Below are positions 49,691-62,470 of a DNA stretch of 64,000 nt, in pieces (the first letter of the stretch is position 1; each line of letters begins with the position of its first letter). A program made the position numbers and the translations under genes. The notes below the pieces were generated by a model that searched no databases, was not told where the DNA came from, and was given only the letters and a program-made list of their open reading frames with translations. Source of the stretch: Anthopleura xanthogrammica (lineage: Eukaryota; Cnidaria; Anthozoa; Actiniaria; Actiniidae); NCBI GenBank assembly GCA_964019055.1, contig OZ025221.1, forward strand, positions 3,021,713 through 3,085,712, given 5' to 3'.

Positions 49691-52600
49691 TCAGCAGCCA
49701 TATAACTCACATCTGAAAGAAATATAACTATAAAAAGCCTTCACGACCATCCTTACATAGCGAGCTTTGATTGGAATTTCGAGAACATTCGTAACGACGG
49801 TGTTTTGGTCATAGTTACCGGGAAATTCCTGAAACACAATGAAATTTCGAATTACAAAGCGGTTACCTTATTATAGGAAATTAACGCTCCACGAAATTAA
49901 AGTATTAGAAATTAGCGCGACTTAAATTAACGCGAATTGAGGGCAAAAATACTTCCAAATGAAGAAAATTAACGCGAAAGAGAAGCCTAAATTCCCATTT
50001 AAATGAAAACAACGCGATGGACACAAAGATAACTCATCTGACAGTGAAAGTGAAGAGCTTGTAGAATGAAAAACAAAAATATAATAGCCGAGAAAAACTG
50101 AAATATTGTTGTTATTAAGTGACTAGCTGTAATGTTAAGTTTTAAAATAAATTATTTTTCAAAAGTAGATTATAGCACTCCCACCTCCCTGATTAAATAT
50201 AATATTACTAGAAATTGATATCGTGAAAATTAGCGTTCCACTTTATTAATGATATGGAAATTAACATTAAAAGAAATGAACACGACCTAAATTGACGCGA
50301 TTTTTTTGAAATTTGCGTTAATTCCATGGATCGTTAATTTCCTATAATAAGGTATTCCACGAAATGGGTATCAATGTTGAAGGTTTTTAAGATTAGTGCC
50401 GTATTTTGACGAGTCTGTCGCGGCTAATAAAGTAAAACACATCGAACATGGAGTATACCAACTTCTCGAGTAAACAACTTCTAACAAGAGGAAAAGCAAC
50501 AGATAACTAAAAGCATTAAAAATTACCTTGACACACGCATTACCCGGGTAGTCGACCCAAGCAGTGTTGTTTTCACTGTACCCCAAGCTGTACTTGGTGA
50601 TATACTGTGTGTACGTTACGTCTACTCTACCTTGTGTTGCTACTTTGGTAATGGTCTTCACCTCACCAAGGTCAATCTGCAGGTATTCACCAGGAGTTCC
50701 ACTTCTGGCAGCCCAACATCCTTTATCAACGGTGGGAGCCCGGTGAAGTCGAGCCAACCAGGGGGAATGGTAAAGATCGTAATACGAAGAAGCGGTGATT
50801 TGGGAATTTAAGATTCTTCCATCTTGCATCCCAAGCGTTCCGTCACACCCTGAAAAAGGCAAAATAAAATATTCTGTTAGGTTTGGTTAGTTTCGCCTAC
50901 TCTTTTGTTTAGTCTTGTTAATATCAGCAAAAAAAGATATCACTGTGTAGGTCCAGTATGTATTGCTTAAACTGCCCGAACGAGGTTCAAAATCTCAGGC
51001 AACCAGGGGGACCTAAGGGGTTCTTGTCTCCCTCCTCCATCGTGTTAGCCGTTTTTTGGTTGGCCGTTTCTTTGTTTGGCCGTTTTTTTGTTTGGCTGTT
51101 TTTATTGATTTTTTTTGGTTTTTTGGTTGAGATTCTGAAAATGTATGCCCCCCTATCTTCTCCCCCAAGGCAAAATACATGCTACGACCCTGCATGGTCC
51201 GTGCTCATGCTAGCAAACACGAGCTCGATTTATTTGACTGCGCTATTCTCACTTACCCACTCGGTCAGGCCCAACACTTGTAATACAATTAATAAACCTC
51301 TCCAGCAACTTCAAACATCTTGCGAAAATCGATGGAAAAAGGAGTCCTCCTGCCTAACATGACTTATTCCTTTATTCATTTCTTCTTACCAGTAGGTGTG
51401 GCGGTTGGGCAGTTTTGGATCTCTGTGTCAAGAACAGCATGGTCAGCACAAGGGTTAGCAAAGGGAGGCTCGGGAGGGTCGTACGTCTTCACACGTTTTC
51501 TTGCATAATCAGGACACCTCAGGTCAAAAGTACAGTTGGACCACGTGCTCCAGGTTTGGGCTAAAACTAATAATACAATTATAAGCTATGTAAGTAGGGA
51601 TAATATCAACTAATCCTATATTTAAGGTATGGACTCCTTGCAGCACGTCGGAATGCAGCTCAAACAATAGGTTCTAATTCTCAGGAGATTGAAATTTTTT
51701 TGTTTTGTCCTCCAAACTGATCTGCTTTGACGTCAAGTGCAAGGAGTCTATTTAAGCAATAGAAACTAAGTTCTATGACTCTACCGGTGAAATAGAGCAC
51801 GCTGGATGTTGGGAGAAACACGAGAAAAAGTTCAAACATCACTCGCCTCCGGCTTAAATGTTCGAACTTTTTCGAGTGTTTCTCCCAACATCCTAAGTGC
51901 TCTATTTCACCGGTAGAGTCATAAGAAATTAGTTTCTATTGCTTTTATGATATAGCAGAAGTTATTTTAAGATTATAAAAACGTTTTATTTTCTGATTAA
52001 AATTGAGATTCTCCAAAATATGGCAAATAAGCGAATCACATTCGTCGTACTTTTTCTCATTCACAAAGAAGCAGAGTCTTACAAAGCAATTTTCACGAAA
52101 TTGTCTTGAAAAAAATTATAAAAAGGATGTAAACATCAACATTATACAAAAAGTTTTGGGAAATCCGACTTAAAATTTAAACAGAAGTGACAGTTCCTCA
52201 AGATTTATACGTTATGTGCACAACTTTGGATCGTGCTAGCTCTACTTCAAAAACAACACTGGATTTTGTCAGATCTTTTTGAACTTCTTTTCTACATCTA
52301 CAACAGAGCAAACCTCACATCCTGGGTAAGTTTTATAGTTTTGTTATTTGAGGGATAGTTTAGGAACCTTTTTATTCCATTCCTAAGTGAAACCAGACTG
52401 TTTTTGGGCCGTAGTTTTCGTCGCTTTTCGATCTACTGACTGGCTGGAAGTTGCTTCGGAGAAAAATTATTTGGGCAAACTTACTCTAGCATTTCGCAAG
52501 GTATTTCCTCGACTTTTACTTCTTTTACTCCTTTTCGGAGCAAAAAAAGTGTATGTCTTTGGTTTAAATTTGACATGAAGTTTTAGTTTAAGCTTATAAC

Positions 52601-55495
52601 AAATTGTTCAAGCGTATATTTTGTAAACAAGAAAGCCTAGTCAGCAATGTTAGACAATGCTGCGAATTTCAACCTTGAGCAGGCACTCTACAGGTATATT
52701 TTGTGCCTCTTTTGTCTTTTTATTTAAAAAACAAAACTTTGTTGAATAAAAATTCACTACGAAATATTAAAACAATTTTGAAAATCAGAAATTGCCCATT
52801 TTGTGCAGATCTTGGAGTTTAAATGTAGTAGAGAAACTTTCATTTGTGAGCTGTCAATCACAAACCATGTCTTTTACCGGTTTTTGGAGGTTTTTGGAGT
52901 GAATTAGCCAATTAGAGCGCGCGTACTATCTAAGCTATATTATAAATTTTACATAGTGTATAGATAGTATATTCTTCTTTTTTCTTAAAGTACGTATTTT
53001 TTAAAGATTTGTACCTATTCCATCGACTACTTGCAATTTTCTTCGGCTTGCTTTCGGTCTACCACCTTCCCTGCCTTCCTTTTCGTTTATCCCTTCCTGA
53101 TTTAGTCCCTTCGATTTCCTTCCACCCGTCTATCTGTTTGTCACTCCCTCCCTCATTCCCTTCCCTAGTCCCTCTCACCCTATCGTCACCTTCCCTGACC
53201 GCCACTCTATTTTCACCAAGTTCCCTTCTTGTACGTGTAGTTCACTCCGCTCTGCAATCACGACCTTCCACAGCCTAGCGTTGTAGCTGCCATCTAACAG
53301 TCAATCAAGTTTTACTCTAGCTTGCAAGGATAATAGCTGTTTTTGAATTGTTTCATTAATGAAATATCAGCAGTAAGCTATAACTGGTACCGGATTTGAC
53401 AAAATGATTACATGATTACCAGATATGCACAAGAATCTCACTCTACCTTTTTCACAGTTGTACCCATAATATGGAAATTGACACTGACACGAGTATGTGT
53501 TGGTCTCGTAGATGGGAAAACACGTGCCATTGTTCTTACAAGGCTCGTCGTGGCATTTAGTCTGTCAAGGTAAGGAATGCCGTCAGTATTGGTATTAATA
53601 TATTTGTGCTAAATCTGGTATAGAAGAGGGAGTGATTGATAATCTGTAAGGGACTTTGGGTTTCGTAGAGAGTGAAAATAAGACTCTGCAAACAAAGCCG
53701 GGACAATTTCTTTGTCAGTTGCGTATCCTCCGTGGTTACCTAGCAACGCTGCAAGTCTTCGTAATTATGACATGGAATCCAATCTCAGGTTTGAAATGTT
53801 AGGCTCAGCTGTAGTTATGCTAAACTTTTTTGAAATATAGGTACAATCAATTGATTTGTTTAAGTAAATAAAAACAGAAAAATTCAGTTTAAGAAGCTGT
53901 TAAAAAGTATGAAAAGTAGTTATTGAAACTAAGGCAGCTATCGAAATACATGGACTTAATCTATTTTTTGACTGATGATTTTGAAGTTATAACGAGGTTA
54001 ACGTACAGAATCAAATTGCATTCTATAACTAAAGAGGCGCACCATCCAGTTTACACTATCGCCTGATGAAGACTAGCAGCTTGCAGTCTACACGTCGCGG
54101 TCTAGATCTTCTACAAACGACCCTCAATCGTGAGACAAACGATTAAGTGTCATTTCTTTAAATTGCATTCTAAATATATGACTTTTTGAAAATTGAATTT
54201 TTTGGCAAATTTTGTTGGAATTTCCAAACTTTGAAAAATTATAATATTTTCTGTTTATGATGACTTTGTCAATTATCTCTTCGGTTTTCAACATATCTCA
54301 ATGAGGTCTTTCGAATGCTTTCAATTCCCACTAAAATGGTAATATCATTTTCTCGCCAAGAATCGTGACATCATTGGTAAAACTAAACACTAGAAGAATT
54401 TTTTTCTTTTGGTGAGTACTCTTCACATGTGAAGTTTGAAGTTTATCGGAGTTAATGTTAAGACGTTATTTAATTTAAGATTCACGCTTAAAAAAGGCGG
54501 ATTTCAGTACGGTTCTAGACCAGCGTGGCTTGAATCTATGAACTCTGTGAAGTAGAGTGAAGAGATCTTCACGAAATAGGCTTTGTTTTGGCTTGAAGCA
54601 TTAGAGTGATTCTCACAAACCCGTGAAATACACTTATGATACACTTTAATGCATTACGCATTACTTCATTCGAATTTTTTTGTTTTCTATTGCGTTTATC
54701 TGACTATTAGACTTTAATAACTATACTTTGTTTCACGGGTTAATGAAAACCACTCTAGTTCGAATTCGATAACACCAAGACATTTTAAGACTGTCAGATG
54801 ATGCATAATTAATAGCTTAGGAGAGAGTGAGAAAATGATCGTTGTTTACGGAAGGAAACAAATATTCAGCTTCCCACTTTTGAGGGAAGACAACAGAGAA
54901 TAGAAAAACCTCGTGGAAACGAAGTCAAACATTTTAAACATGTACATTATATTTAGCCTGTTTTGAAGTTCTGTGCTTTGAAACGATTTAAAAAATAGTT
55001 TAAGTAGATAAAGACAGAAAAGTTCAGTTTTAAAAAGTGTTAAAAAGTAGGAAAAGTAGTAATTAAAAAAGCAGCTATCGAAATACATGGATTTAATTTA
55101 TCTTAGTGTGTGAAATATCTAACCTTCAAGCTGTAATGGTTGTAATTCACGTTGTCGGTGATGCTTGAGGAAGAGTTGAAAATGTCCGTAGCAAGAAGCT
55201 CACATTTAAACTTGCCATGAGAGTCAGGAAAGACAGCGACGTTAAGCGAGAAGCACTGCAAGTTTTGGACACACCACACCTGACACTTTTTCTCGTTTGG
55301 CATCAGTGAAGAGATGAAGGGTGTGACTTGCAAATACTTGAACTGGTATTTTATAAAGTTAGCGAAATGAAGACCGTGTTTGACATCTCTGAGGATCGAG
55401 TTGTTGGCGGCTTGAAAATGAATGATTTCTTGTGCTTCGCAAGAAGCGAAAATCAAAAGCGTTAAAAGAAATATGAATGAAAGAAGATCGTACAT
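49691..55495 (-). CDS. secreted PAN/apple-EGF-TSP1-discoidin protein (paralogue A)
   Basis: Five exons on the minus strand, all with GT/AG ends and matching phases: 55124-55495, 53447-53561, 51390-51566 (or from 51560), 50527-50849, 49691-49828; 374 aa. Exon 1 encodes a signal peptide (MYDLLSFIFLLTLLIFASC) and a PAN/apple-like domain (KKCQVWCVQNLQCFSLN, FKCELL). Exon 2 is one EGF domain (TKCHDEPCKNNGTC...SCQC...YNCEK). Exon 3 is a TSP1-like module (TWSTWSNCTFDLRCPDYARK). Exons 4-5 form an F5/8 type C (discoidin) domain (GCDGTLGMQDGRILNSQITA ... RCELYGC-stop). It is probably secreted and binds carbohydrate, lipid or matrix; this kind of extracellular mosaic is common in cnidarians. The tip of its discoidin fold is altered compared with paralogue B. 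Confidence 0.85.
49864..50354. mobile_element. intronic inverted-repeat element, copy in paralogue A
   Basis: Ends TACCTTATTATAGGAAATTA and its complement. The interior has repeated TTAACGCGA motifs. The same element occupies the same intron of paralogue B (59733-60197), so it predates the duplication. Confidence 0.8.
51030..51130. repeat. short GTTTGGCCGTTTTTTT minisatellite, paralogue A intron
   Basis: Three to four degenerate units of about 17 bp (TTGGCCGTTT core). Expanded in paralogue B at 60905-61065. Confidence 0.7.
51754..51944. repeat. foldback element beside the TSP1 exon
   Basis: Almost perfect arms of about 90 bp (AAGCAATAGAAACTAAGTTC ... TCCCAACATC and complements) around a short loop CATCACTCGCCTCCGGC. 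Lies within the 1.8-kb segment missing from paralogue B. Confidence 0.9.
54604..54755. mobile_element. TA-flanked MITE with a natural empty site in paralogue B
   Basis: 152 bp, ends GAGTGATTCTCACAAACCCG / CGGGTTAATGAAAACCACTC, TA at 54602-54603 and 54756-54757. The paralogous site near 62580 reads GCATTAGTTCG with a single TA, the uninserted state. Related in its ends to 28736-29195. Confidence 0.9.
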
Positions 55496-56142
55496 GTTTA
55501 CCGAACATCAGCTTTCAATTGTGATGTTCAGTTGTGCTACTTATTGACGACGGCATTTGTATTTGGTTGGCTACTTTCATGAAAGAAATTAATTAATATA
55601 AGTGCTCAAATAGTGTGTTACTTATTAACGACATCCGGTATTACGGTTTTTCAAAAGGATTAGGAAAATATTTGCATTAAGTTCATCGCCGACCGCCCTT
55701 CAATTAACTGAGGTGAACATTGCTTTGAATACTGTTGAGAATAAAAAAAATTTAAATAAAAATTGTTTCGACTCAGTTACTCAATATCAGCATTTTGTTT
55801 TATTCAACACATGGTTAAAACCTTTTTTGAAATTTCACTCCTTTTCATAAAATGTTGGTATACGTAATTCTTAATTTCGCCTTAATGAAATTGTTCTTGA
55901 ACTTTCCCCTATTAAAAATTAATAATTAACAAAAATGCTTCCATCCACTTCCTCTGATGCCATCTCGGTTTCTTGAACAGTGTTTTAGTATCTTACCATT
56001 TGATGGAGGTTCCTTTTCTATTGTCATGCTCGGCGAAAGCAGACTTTTCTGTTTTTGCTAGTCGTACAGCTGTCTCTTGTTCTTTACTTCTTGTTTCTAA
56101 CCAGCAAATCTTAGAAAAGTAGTAACCAATCAGAATCGAGAA
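55496..56142. other. intergenic, 5' flank of paralogue A
   Basis: AT-rich. It presumably contains the promoter of paralogue A. No clear TATA or CCAAT box and no other gene. Confidence 0.4.
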
Positions 56143-56689
<547 letters not shown>

Positions 56690-57151
56690 AAAAAAATTTT
56701 AGTCATAATGTAAACGATGCATTCGAAAAAAAAAAAATTTGTTATGAAAAGGAAAGTAAAGAGTGTTTTGAAGAATATTAATCTAGATATGACTTCAAGA
56801 TTGATGCTTTTAGTAAATCTTTAAATTTAGATATGCTGGAGGCATTTTTTGTTTCCTCGTCAATTATATTCCAAGCCTTAACACCAATGAATCTCTTTGC
56901 AAATTTCCCGTAATTGGTCCGAGCCTATGGTAGAGAAAATCTATCATCTTGAAGCATGTTATAATTATGTTTTTTTAAACTGTTTCGAAAAAATTGTCAA
57001 AACGCCTTGGTAGAGTCCCTGAATTAAAATCATAAACAAAAGTGGCATTGTATCATGAAACAGTTGATTATTTGATATTTTAAAAAGAGGAAATTCGTAT
57101 GGTCCCTGTAACCAGAAAAGGATATCAATCGTAGTAAAAATAATAATAATA
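56690..57151. other. intergenic, no gene
   Basis: AT-rich. A LINE-like fragment may be present near 56810-56960 (on the minus strand, text similar to the LINE C-terminus, with stops), but it is too decayed to call. Confidence 0.35.
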
Positions 57152-58308
57152 ACCCTTCTCCAAGAAAGCTAAGTCAAGAACAGCATAGAAAGTGTTAACG
57201 TTCCTGTAAAACCTTTTTAAATTAGTATTTTATGTATGATATGAACTACAAAATACTAGAAAATATTTTTACATCTCAAGTAAAAAGCCATTTTAATGCG
57301 TGTTTACATGTTTACAACTATTGAATGACAGTACTGACAGCTAAACAGCGAATCAAGAAGCGACTTTTCTTTGAAAACGTACTGTGTGAAAACTACTAAG
57401 CGAAAATTGAGAGTTTACAGTTCGCTAAAATAAGTTTTTTTCCTCTTAGCATTTGCTAGTAACTGCAAAAACACAATTTAAAAAATACTTTCTTTTAAAA
57501 CAAGTTAGCTGGACAACATCAAAAGGCCGGGGATAAAAGCGACAAATATGTCGTTCAAGTTAAAAGTTTTGAAGTACAGCTTGCCGTGAACGAGTCGCCA
57601 GTGATCAGACCATGTGCTTTGGATATTATTCCCTCCTGTAGCTTGAAGAATTTCGCTGCTATTTTCTTTGAATGGTGAATTATCTGAAGATTTTATTATT
57701 TCAAGACTGGATTGACAACTTAGGACCAATTAACTTGTGATAAATAGCTGAATTCGTCTCTCTACAACTACTCGACAGTTTGCCGGTGAGATTTGATCTT
57801 AACTATTTTCAAAACAAAAAACGAGCCTCTACTCGCTGGGTTTTTTCGCTAAATTTCGTTAAATTTGCTTTAAAACTATTGTTAGGTGTTTTCTACATAT
57901 TGTACCATTGTAGATGTGGTGTTGAATTTATTTTTCGAGAAAACCACAGAAGACAACAGGTAATAAAACGAGAACATTCAAAGCTCCAACTCAAATTGTT
58001 TGGCGAAAACTAGAAAGAAAAAAAAAACGACTTTTTACTACAAAACATGATTTATTACGTCTTGAATTTGTCTAGTTATCATAATTTGAGGCCTTCCTAT
58101 GTGTGTATTGAACAGTTTTCTGAAATTTTTCCATTTTAATCTATAAAACACTGATTTGTTTTGGGAATTTCACACATTTCACTGGGGAAATTTGCCGCTT
58201 TTGGACGTGTTTCCATAGCGACCTAATTGGTACTCCCGCGGAGTACCAATTAACGCTCTAATTGTACTCCTCTAGACCAATCAGAATCGAGTAATTGTGT
58301 CGAGTGTA
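57152..58308. mobile_element. non-autonomous element, copy 2 (copy 1 at 1328-2547)
   Basis: Starts CCTTCTCCAAGAAAGCTAAG and ends GTGTCGAGTGTACT, flanked on both sides by TAA trinucleotide repeats. Relative to copy 1 the first 70 bp are missing. A 77-codon non-ATG frame lies at 57780-58013. Confidence 0.65.
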
Positions 58309-58492
58309 CTATAATAATAATAATAATAAATATCTTAATTTTTTCCAATTAGGCCCATCTACTAATAAATATATTTACAACTTCGTTCAACAACTTTACA
58401 TTTAACTAACTAAATTTCTTAATCTATATAGTGATTCTATAATAATTATTAAACTAATCTAAACTAAGCAAACTAAACTAAGATAAACTAAA

Positions 58493-59059
58493 CTAAATAT
58501 CATTAATTGAATAAATTGAATAAAAAAGATCAATTGAGTGGGAAGAGAGGTCGGCGTTAAGTAGTAATCTTACTGCACGTTTTTGTGCGAGAAGTAGTTG
58601 TTGAAGAAGGTCAGCGGAACAGTTTCCCCAAACAGAGCAACAGTACTCTAAAGTGGGTCGGGCTAATGAATTGTATAAAACATGTATGTGTTTCTCTGAC
58701 AAGTACGGTTTTGCTTTCCTGATTAGTTCCAGTTTAGAGTTGAATTTCTTGATACTTTAATAAATGTGTTCATTCCAAGTGAGGGATGGGTCCAAATAGA
58801 CACCTAAGAGTTTTTCACAGTCAAATGAACTGACATTTGTCCCATTAACGGAAATACAAAGAGTTTTTTCAGAAAGAGTTCCAAGCTTTCTTTGGGAACC
58901 GATGATCATCGTTTTTGTCTTTTTGGGGTGAATCACCATCCTATTATTTTTCGCCCATTGGTACAAATTATCAGCACCTTTTTGGAGGGTGGAGCTTAAG
59001 TCATTGACAGATTTTGTATCAGATATACAACCTCCTCCACGGAGGTTTTCCTCATTCAT
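58493..59059 (-). pseudogene. LINE reverse transcriptase C-terminal half
   Basis: Minus strand: LYQWAKNNRMVIHPKKTKTM, LLGVYLDPSLTWNEHIY (58757-59059). After a frame change it reads VLYNSLARPTLEYCCSVWGN (58493-58702). This is the region just downstream of the RT active site. The active-site end is lost. It is distinct in spelling from the other LINE copies in the window. Confidence 0.85.
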
Positions 59060-59112
59060 TATTCATGAGTTTTATAAAATAGGATTCAGTTCTGAGTAAA
59101 AAGTCATATTCT

Positions 59113-59463
59113 ATCCTCTTTCGCTACGCTCAGCCGAATAGAAAACATTTCATATTTAATACTATAAACACACGATTAGGAGGAGGAGAGCCGTCCAGCA
59201 ATTGTTTATTATCATTAAGTACAATAAATAAATTAATAGATGATTACAATGGATATAACGTTGTGTAATTATATTTACAATGTAAATTAGTGAAAATACG
59301 ATATCAAAGTGGGAAAGCAGGACCGGTAATAAACAGTTCGTGAGCTGGAAGGCGTCAAGTGAATATTGATGCAAATCAAAGGAGTATATAACTACTAACA
59401 AGTCCCAGGGGAGACAACATGCCAACGGGCATGCAAACCGTACAACAACATGAAAACCATTTA
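59113..59463. mobile_element. insertion specific to paralogue B downstream flank
   Basis: About 350 bp absent from the corresponding site in block A near 49600, where GTCATATTTTTTCTTCAGTG is continuous. It contains AATAAACAATTG on the minus strand, compatible with the 3' end of a retroposed sequence. Family not recognised. Confidence 0.5.
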
Positions 59464-59559
59464 TTTTTTCTTCAGTGCCTCTTTTTCTATTGCTTGTGCA
59501 ATGCATATGATTGCAGGAGTTTTCGCTGTTTCTGAACTTTAAAATCTTTTGCTTGCTTC

Positions 59560-62426
59560 TCAGCAGCCATATAACTCACATCTCAAAGAGGGATGGCCAT
59601 GATAAGCCTTCACGACAATCCTTACATAGCGAGCTTTGATTGGAATTTCGAGAACATTCGTAACGACGGTGTTTGGGTCATAGTTACCGGGAAATTCCTG
59701 AAACACAATGAAATTTCGAATTACAAAGCGGTTACCTTATTATAGGAAATTAACGCTCCACGAAATTAAAGTAAATTAACGCGAATTGAGGGCAAAAATA
59801 CTTCCAAATAAAGAAAATTAACGCGAAAGAGAAGCCTAAATTCCCATTTAAATGAAAACAACGCGATGGACACAAAGATAACTCATCTGACAGTGAAAGT
59901 GAAGAGCTTGTAGAATGAAAAACAAAAATATAATAGCCGAGAAAAACTGAAATATTGTTGTTATTAAGTGACTAGCTGTAACGATAAGTTTTAAAATAAA
60001 TTATTTTTCAAAAGTAGATTAAATCAAGGAGGTGATTAAATATAATATTACTAGAAATTGATATCGTTAAAATTAGCGTTCCACTTTATTAATGATATGG
60101 AAATTAACATTAAAAGAAATGAACACGACGTAAATTAACGCGATTTTTTTGAAATTTGCGTTAATTTCATGAATCGTTAATTTCCTATAATAAGGTATTC
60201 CACGAAATGGGTATCAATGTTGAAGGTTTTTAAGATTGGTGCCGTATTTTGACGAGTCTGTCGCGGCTAATAAAGCAAAAAACATCGAACATGGAGTATA
60301 CCAACTTCTCGAGTAAACAACTTCTAACAAGAGGAAAAGCAACAGATAACTAAAAGCATTAAAAATTACCTTGACATACGCATTACCCGGGTAGTCGACC
60401 CAAGCAGTGTTGTTTTCACTGTACGCCAAGCTGTACTTGGTGATATACTGTGTGTACGTTACGTCTACTCTACCTTGTGTTGCTACTTTGGTAATGGTCT
60501 TCACCTCACCAAGGTCAATCTGCAGGTATTCACCAGGAGTTCCACTTCTGGCAGCCCAACATCCTTTATCAACGGTGGGAGCCCGGTGAAGTCGAGCCAA
60601 CCAGGGGGAATGGTAAAGATCGTAATACGAAGAAGCGGTGATTTGGGAATCTAAGATTCTTCCATCTTGCATCCCAAGCGCTTCGTCACACCCTGAAAAA
60701 AGGTAAAATAAAATATTCTGTTAGGTTTGGTTAGTTTCGCCTACTCTTTTGTTTAGTCTTGTTAATATCAGCAAAAAAAGATATCACTGTGTAGGTCCAG
60801 TATGTATTGCTTAAATGAAAACTGCCCGAACGAGGTTCAAAATCTCAGGCAACCAGGGGCGTAGCCAGGGGAAGCTAGGGGGTTAGGGCCCCCTCCTCCA
60901 TCGTGTTAGCCGTTGTTTTGGTTGGCCATTGTTTTGGTTGGCCATTGTTTTGGTTGGCCGTTGTTTTGGTTGGCCATTGTTTTGGTTGGCCATTGTTTTG
61001 GTTGGCCATTTTTTTGGTTGGCCGTTTTTTTGTTGGCCGTTTTTTTGGTTGGCGGTTTTTTGGTTGAAATTCTGAAAATTGGCTTTGCCCCCAACCCCCT
61101 CCCCAAAGGCAAAATACAAGCTACGACCCTGCATGGTCCGTGCTCATGCTAGCAAAAACGAGCTTTCGGTCTATCACCTTCCCTGCCTTCATTTTTGTTT
61201 TTCCTTCCTGATTCAGTCCCTTCGATTCCCTTTCACCCGTCTATCTGTTTTGTCACCTCATTCCCTTCCCTAGTCCCTCTCACCCTATCGTTACCTTCCC
61301 TTACCGCCACTCTATTTTCACCAAGTTCCCTTCTCGTACGTGTAGTTCACTCCGCTCTGCAATCACGACCTTCCACAGCCTAGCGTTGCAGCTGCCTTCT
61401 AACAGTCAATCAAGTTTTACTCTAGCAAGGATAATAGCTGTTTCTGAATTGTTTCATTAATGAAATATCAGCAATAAGCTATAACTGTTACCGGATTTGA
61501 CAAAATGATTACATGATTACCAGATATGCACAAGAATCTCACTCTACCTTTTTCACAGTTGTACCCATAATATGGACATTGACACTGACACGAGTATGTG
61601 TTGGTCTTGTAGATGGGAAAACACGTGCCATTGTTCTCACAAGGCTCGTCGTGGCATTTAGTCTGTCAAGGTAAGGAATGCCGTTAAGGAATTTTGGTTT
61701 AGAAATATTTGTGCTAAATCTGATATAGAAGAGGGATTGACTGATAATCTGTAAGGGACTTTGGGTTTCGTAGAGAGTGAAAATAAGACTCTGCAAACAA
61801 AGCCGGGACAATTTCTTTGTCAGTTGCGTATCCCCGTGGTTACCTAGCAACGCTGCAAGTCTTCGTAATTATGACATGGAAGCCAACCTCAGGTTTGAAA
61901 TATCAGGCTCAACTGTAGTTATATATTTTTTGACTTGTGATTTTGAAGTTATAACGAGGTTAACGTACAGAAACAAATTGCATTCTATGAGACGCACCAT
62001 CCAGTCTACACGTCGCGGTCCTCTACAAATGACCCTCAACCGTGAGACAAACGATAAAGTATTATTTCTTTCAATTGGATTCTAAAGATATGATTTTTTG
62101 AAAATTGCATTTTTTTGGCAAAATTAGCTGAAATTTCCAAACTCTGAAAAATTATAATATTTTCTGATTATTATGACTTTGTCAATTATCTCTTCGGTTT
62201 TCAACATGCATGGTGATATTCTATTTTCCCGCCAAGAATCGTGACATCATTGGTAAAACTAAACAGAAGAATCTTTCTCTTTTGGTGAGTACTCTTCACA
62301 TGTGAAGTTTGAAGTTGATCGGAGTTATTGTAAAATTGTTAATAATTGTTAATTGTTATTAAGATTCACGTTGGTTAAGATTAAGCGCTTAGGGTAACTG
62401 TTGGATTTAGCGCCATATAAATAAAG

Positions 62427-62470
<44 letters not shown>

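Noticed and set aside
59162..59506. 114-codon minus-strand frame
   Set aside because: Falls almost entirely in the paralogue-B-specific insertion and has no domain.
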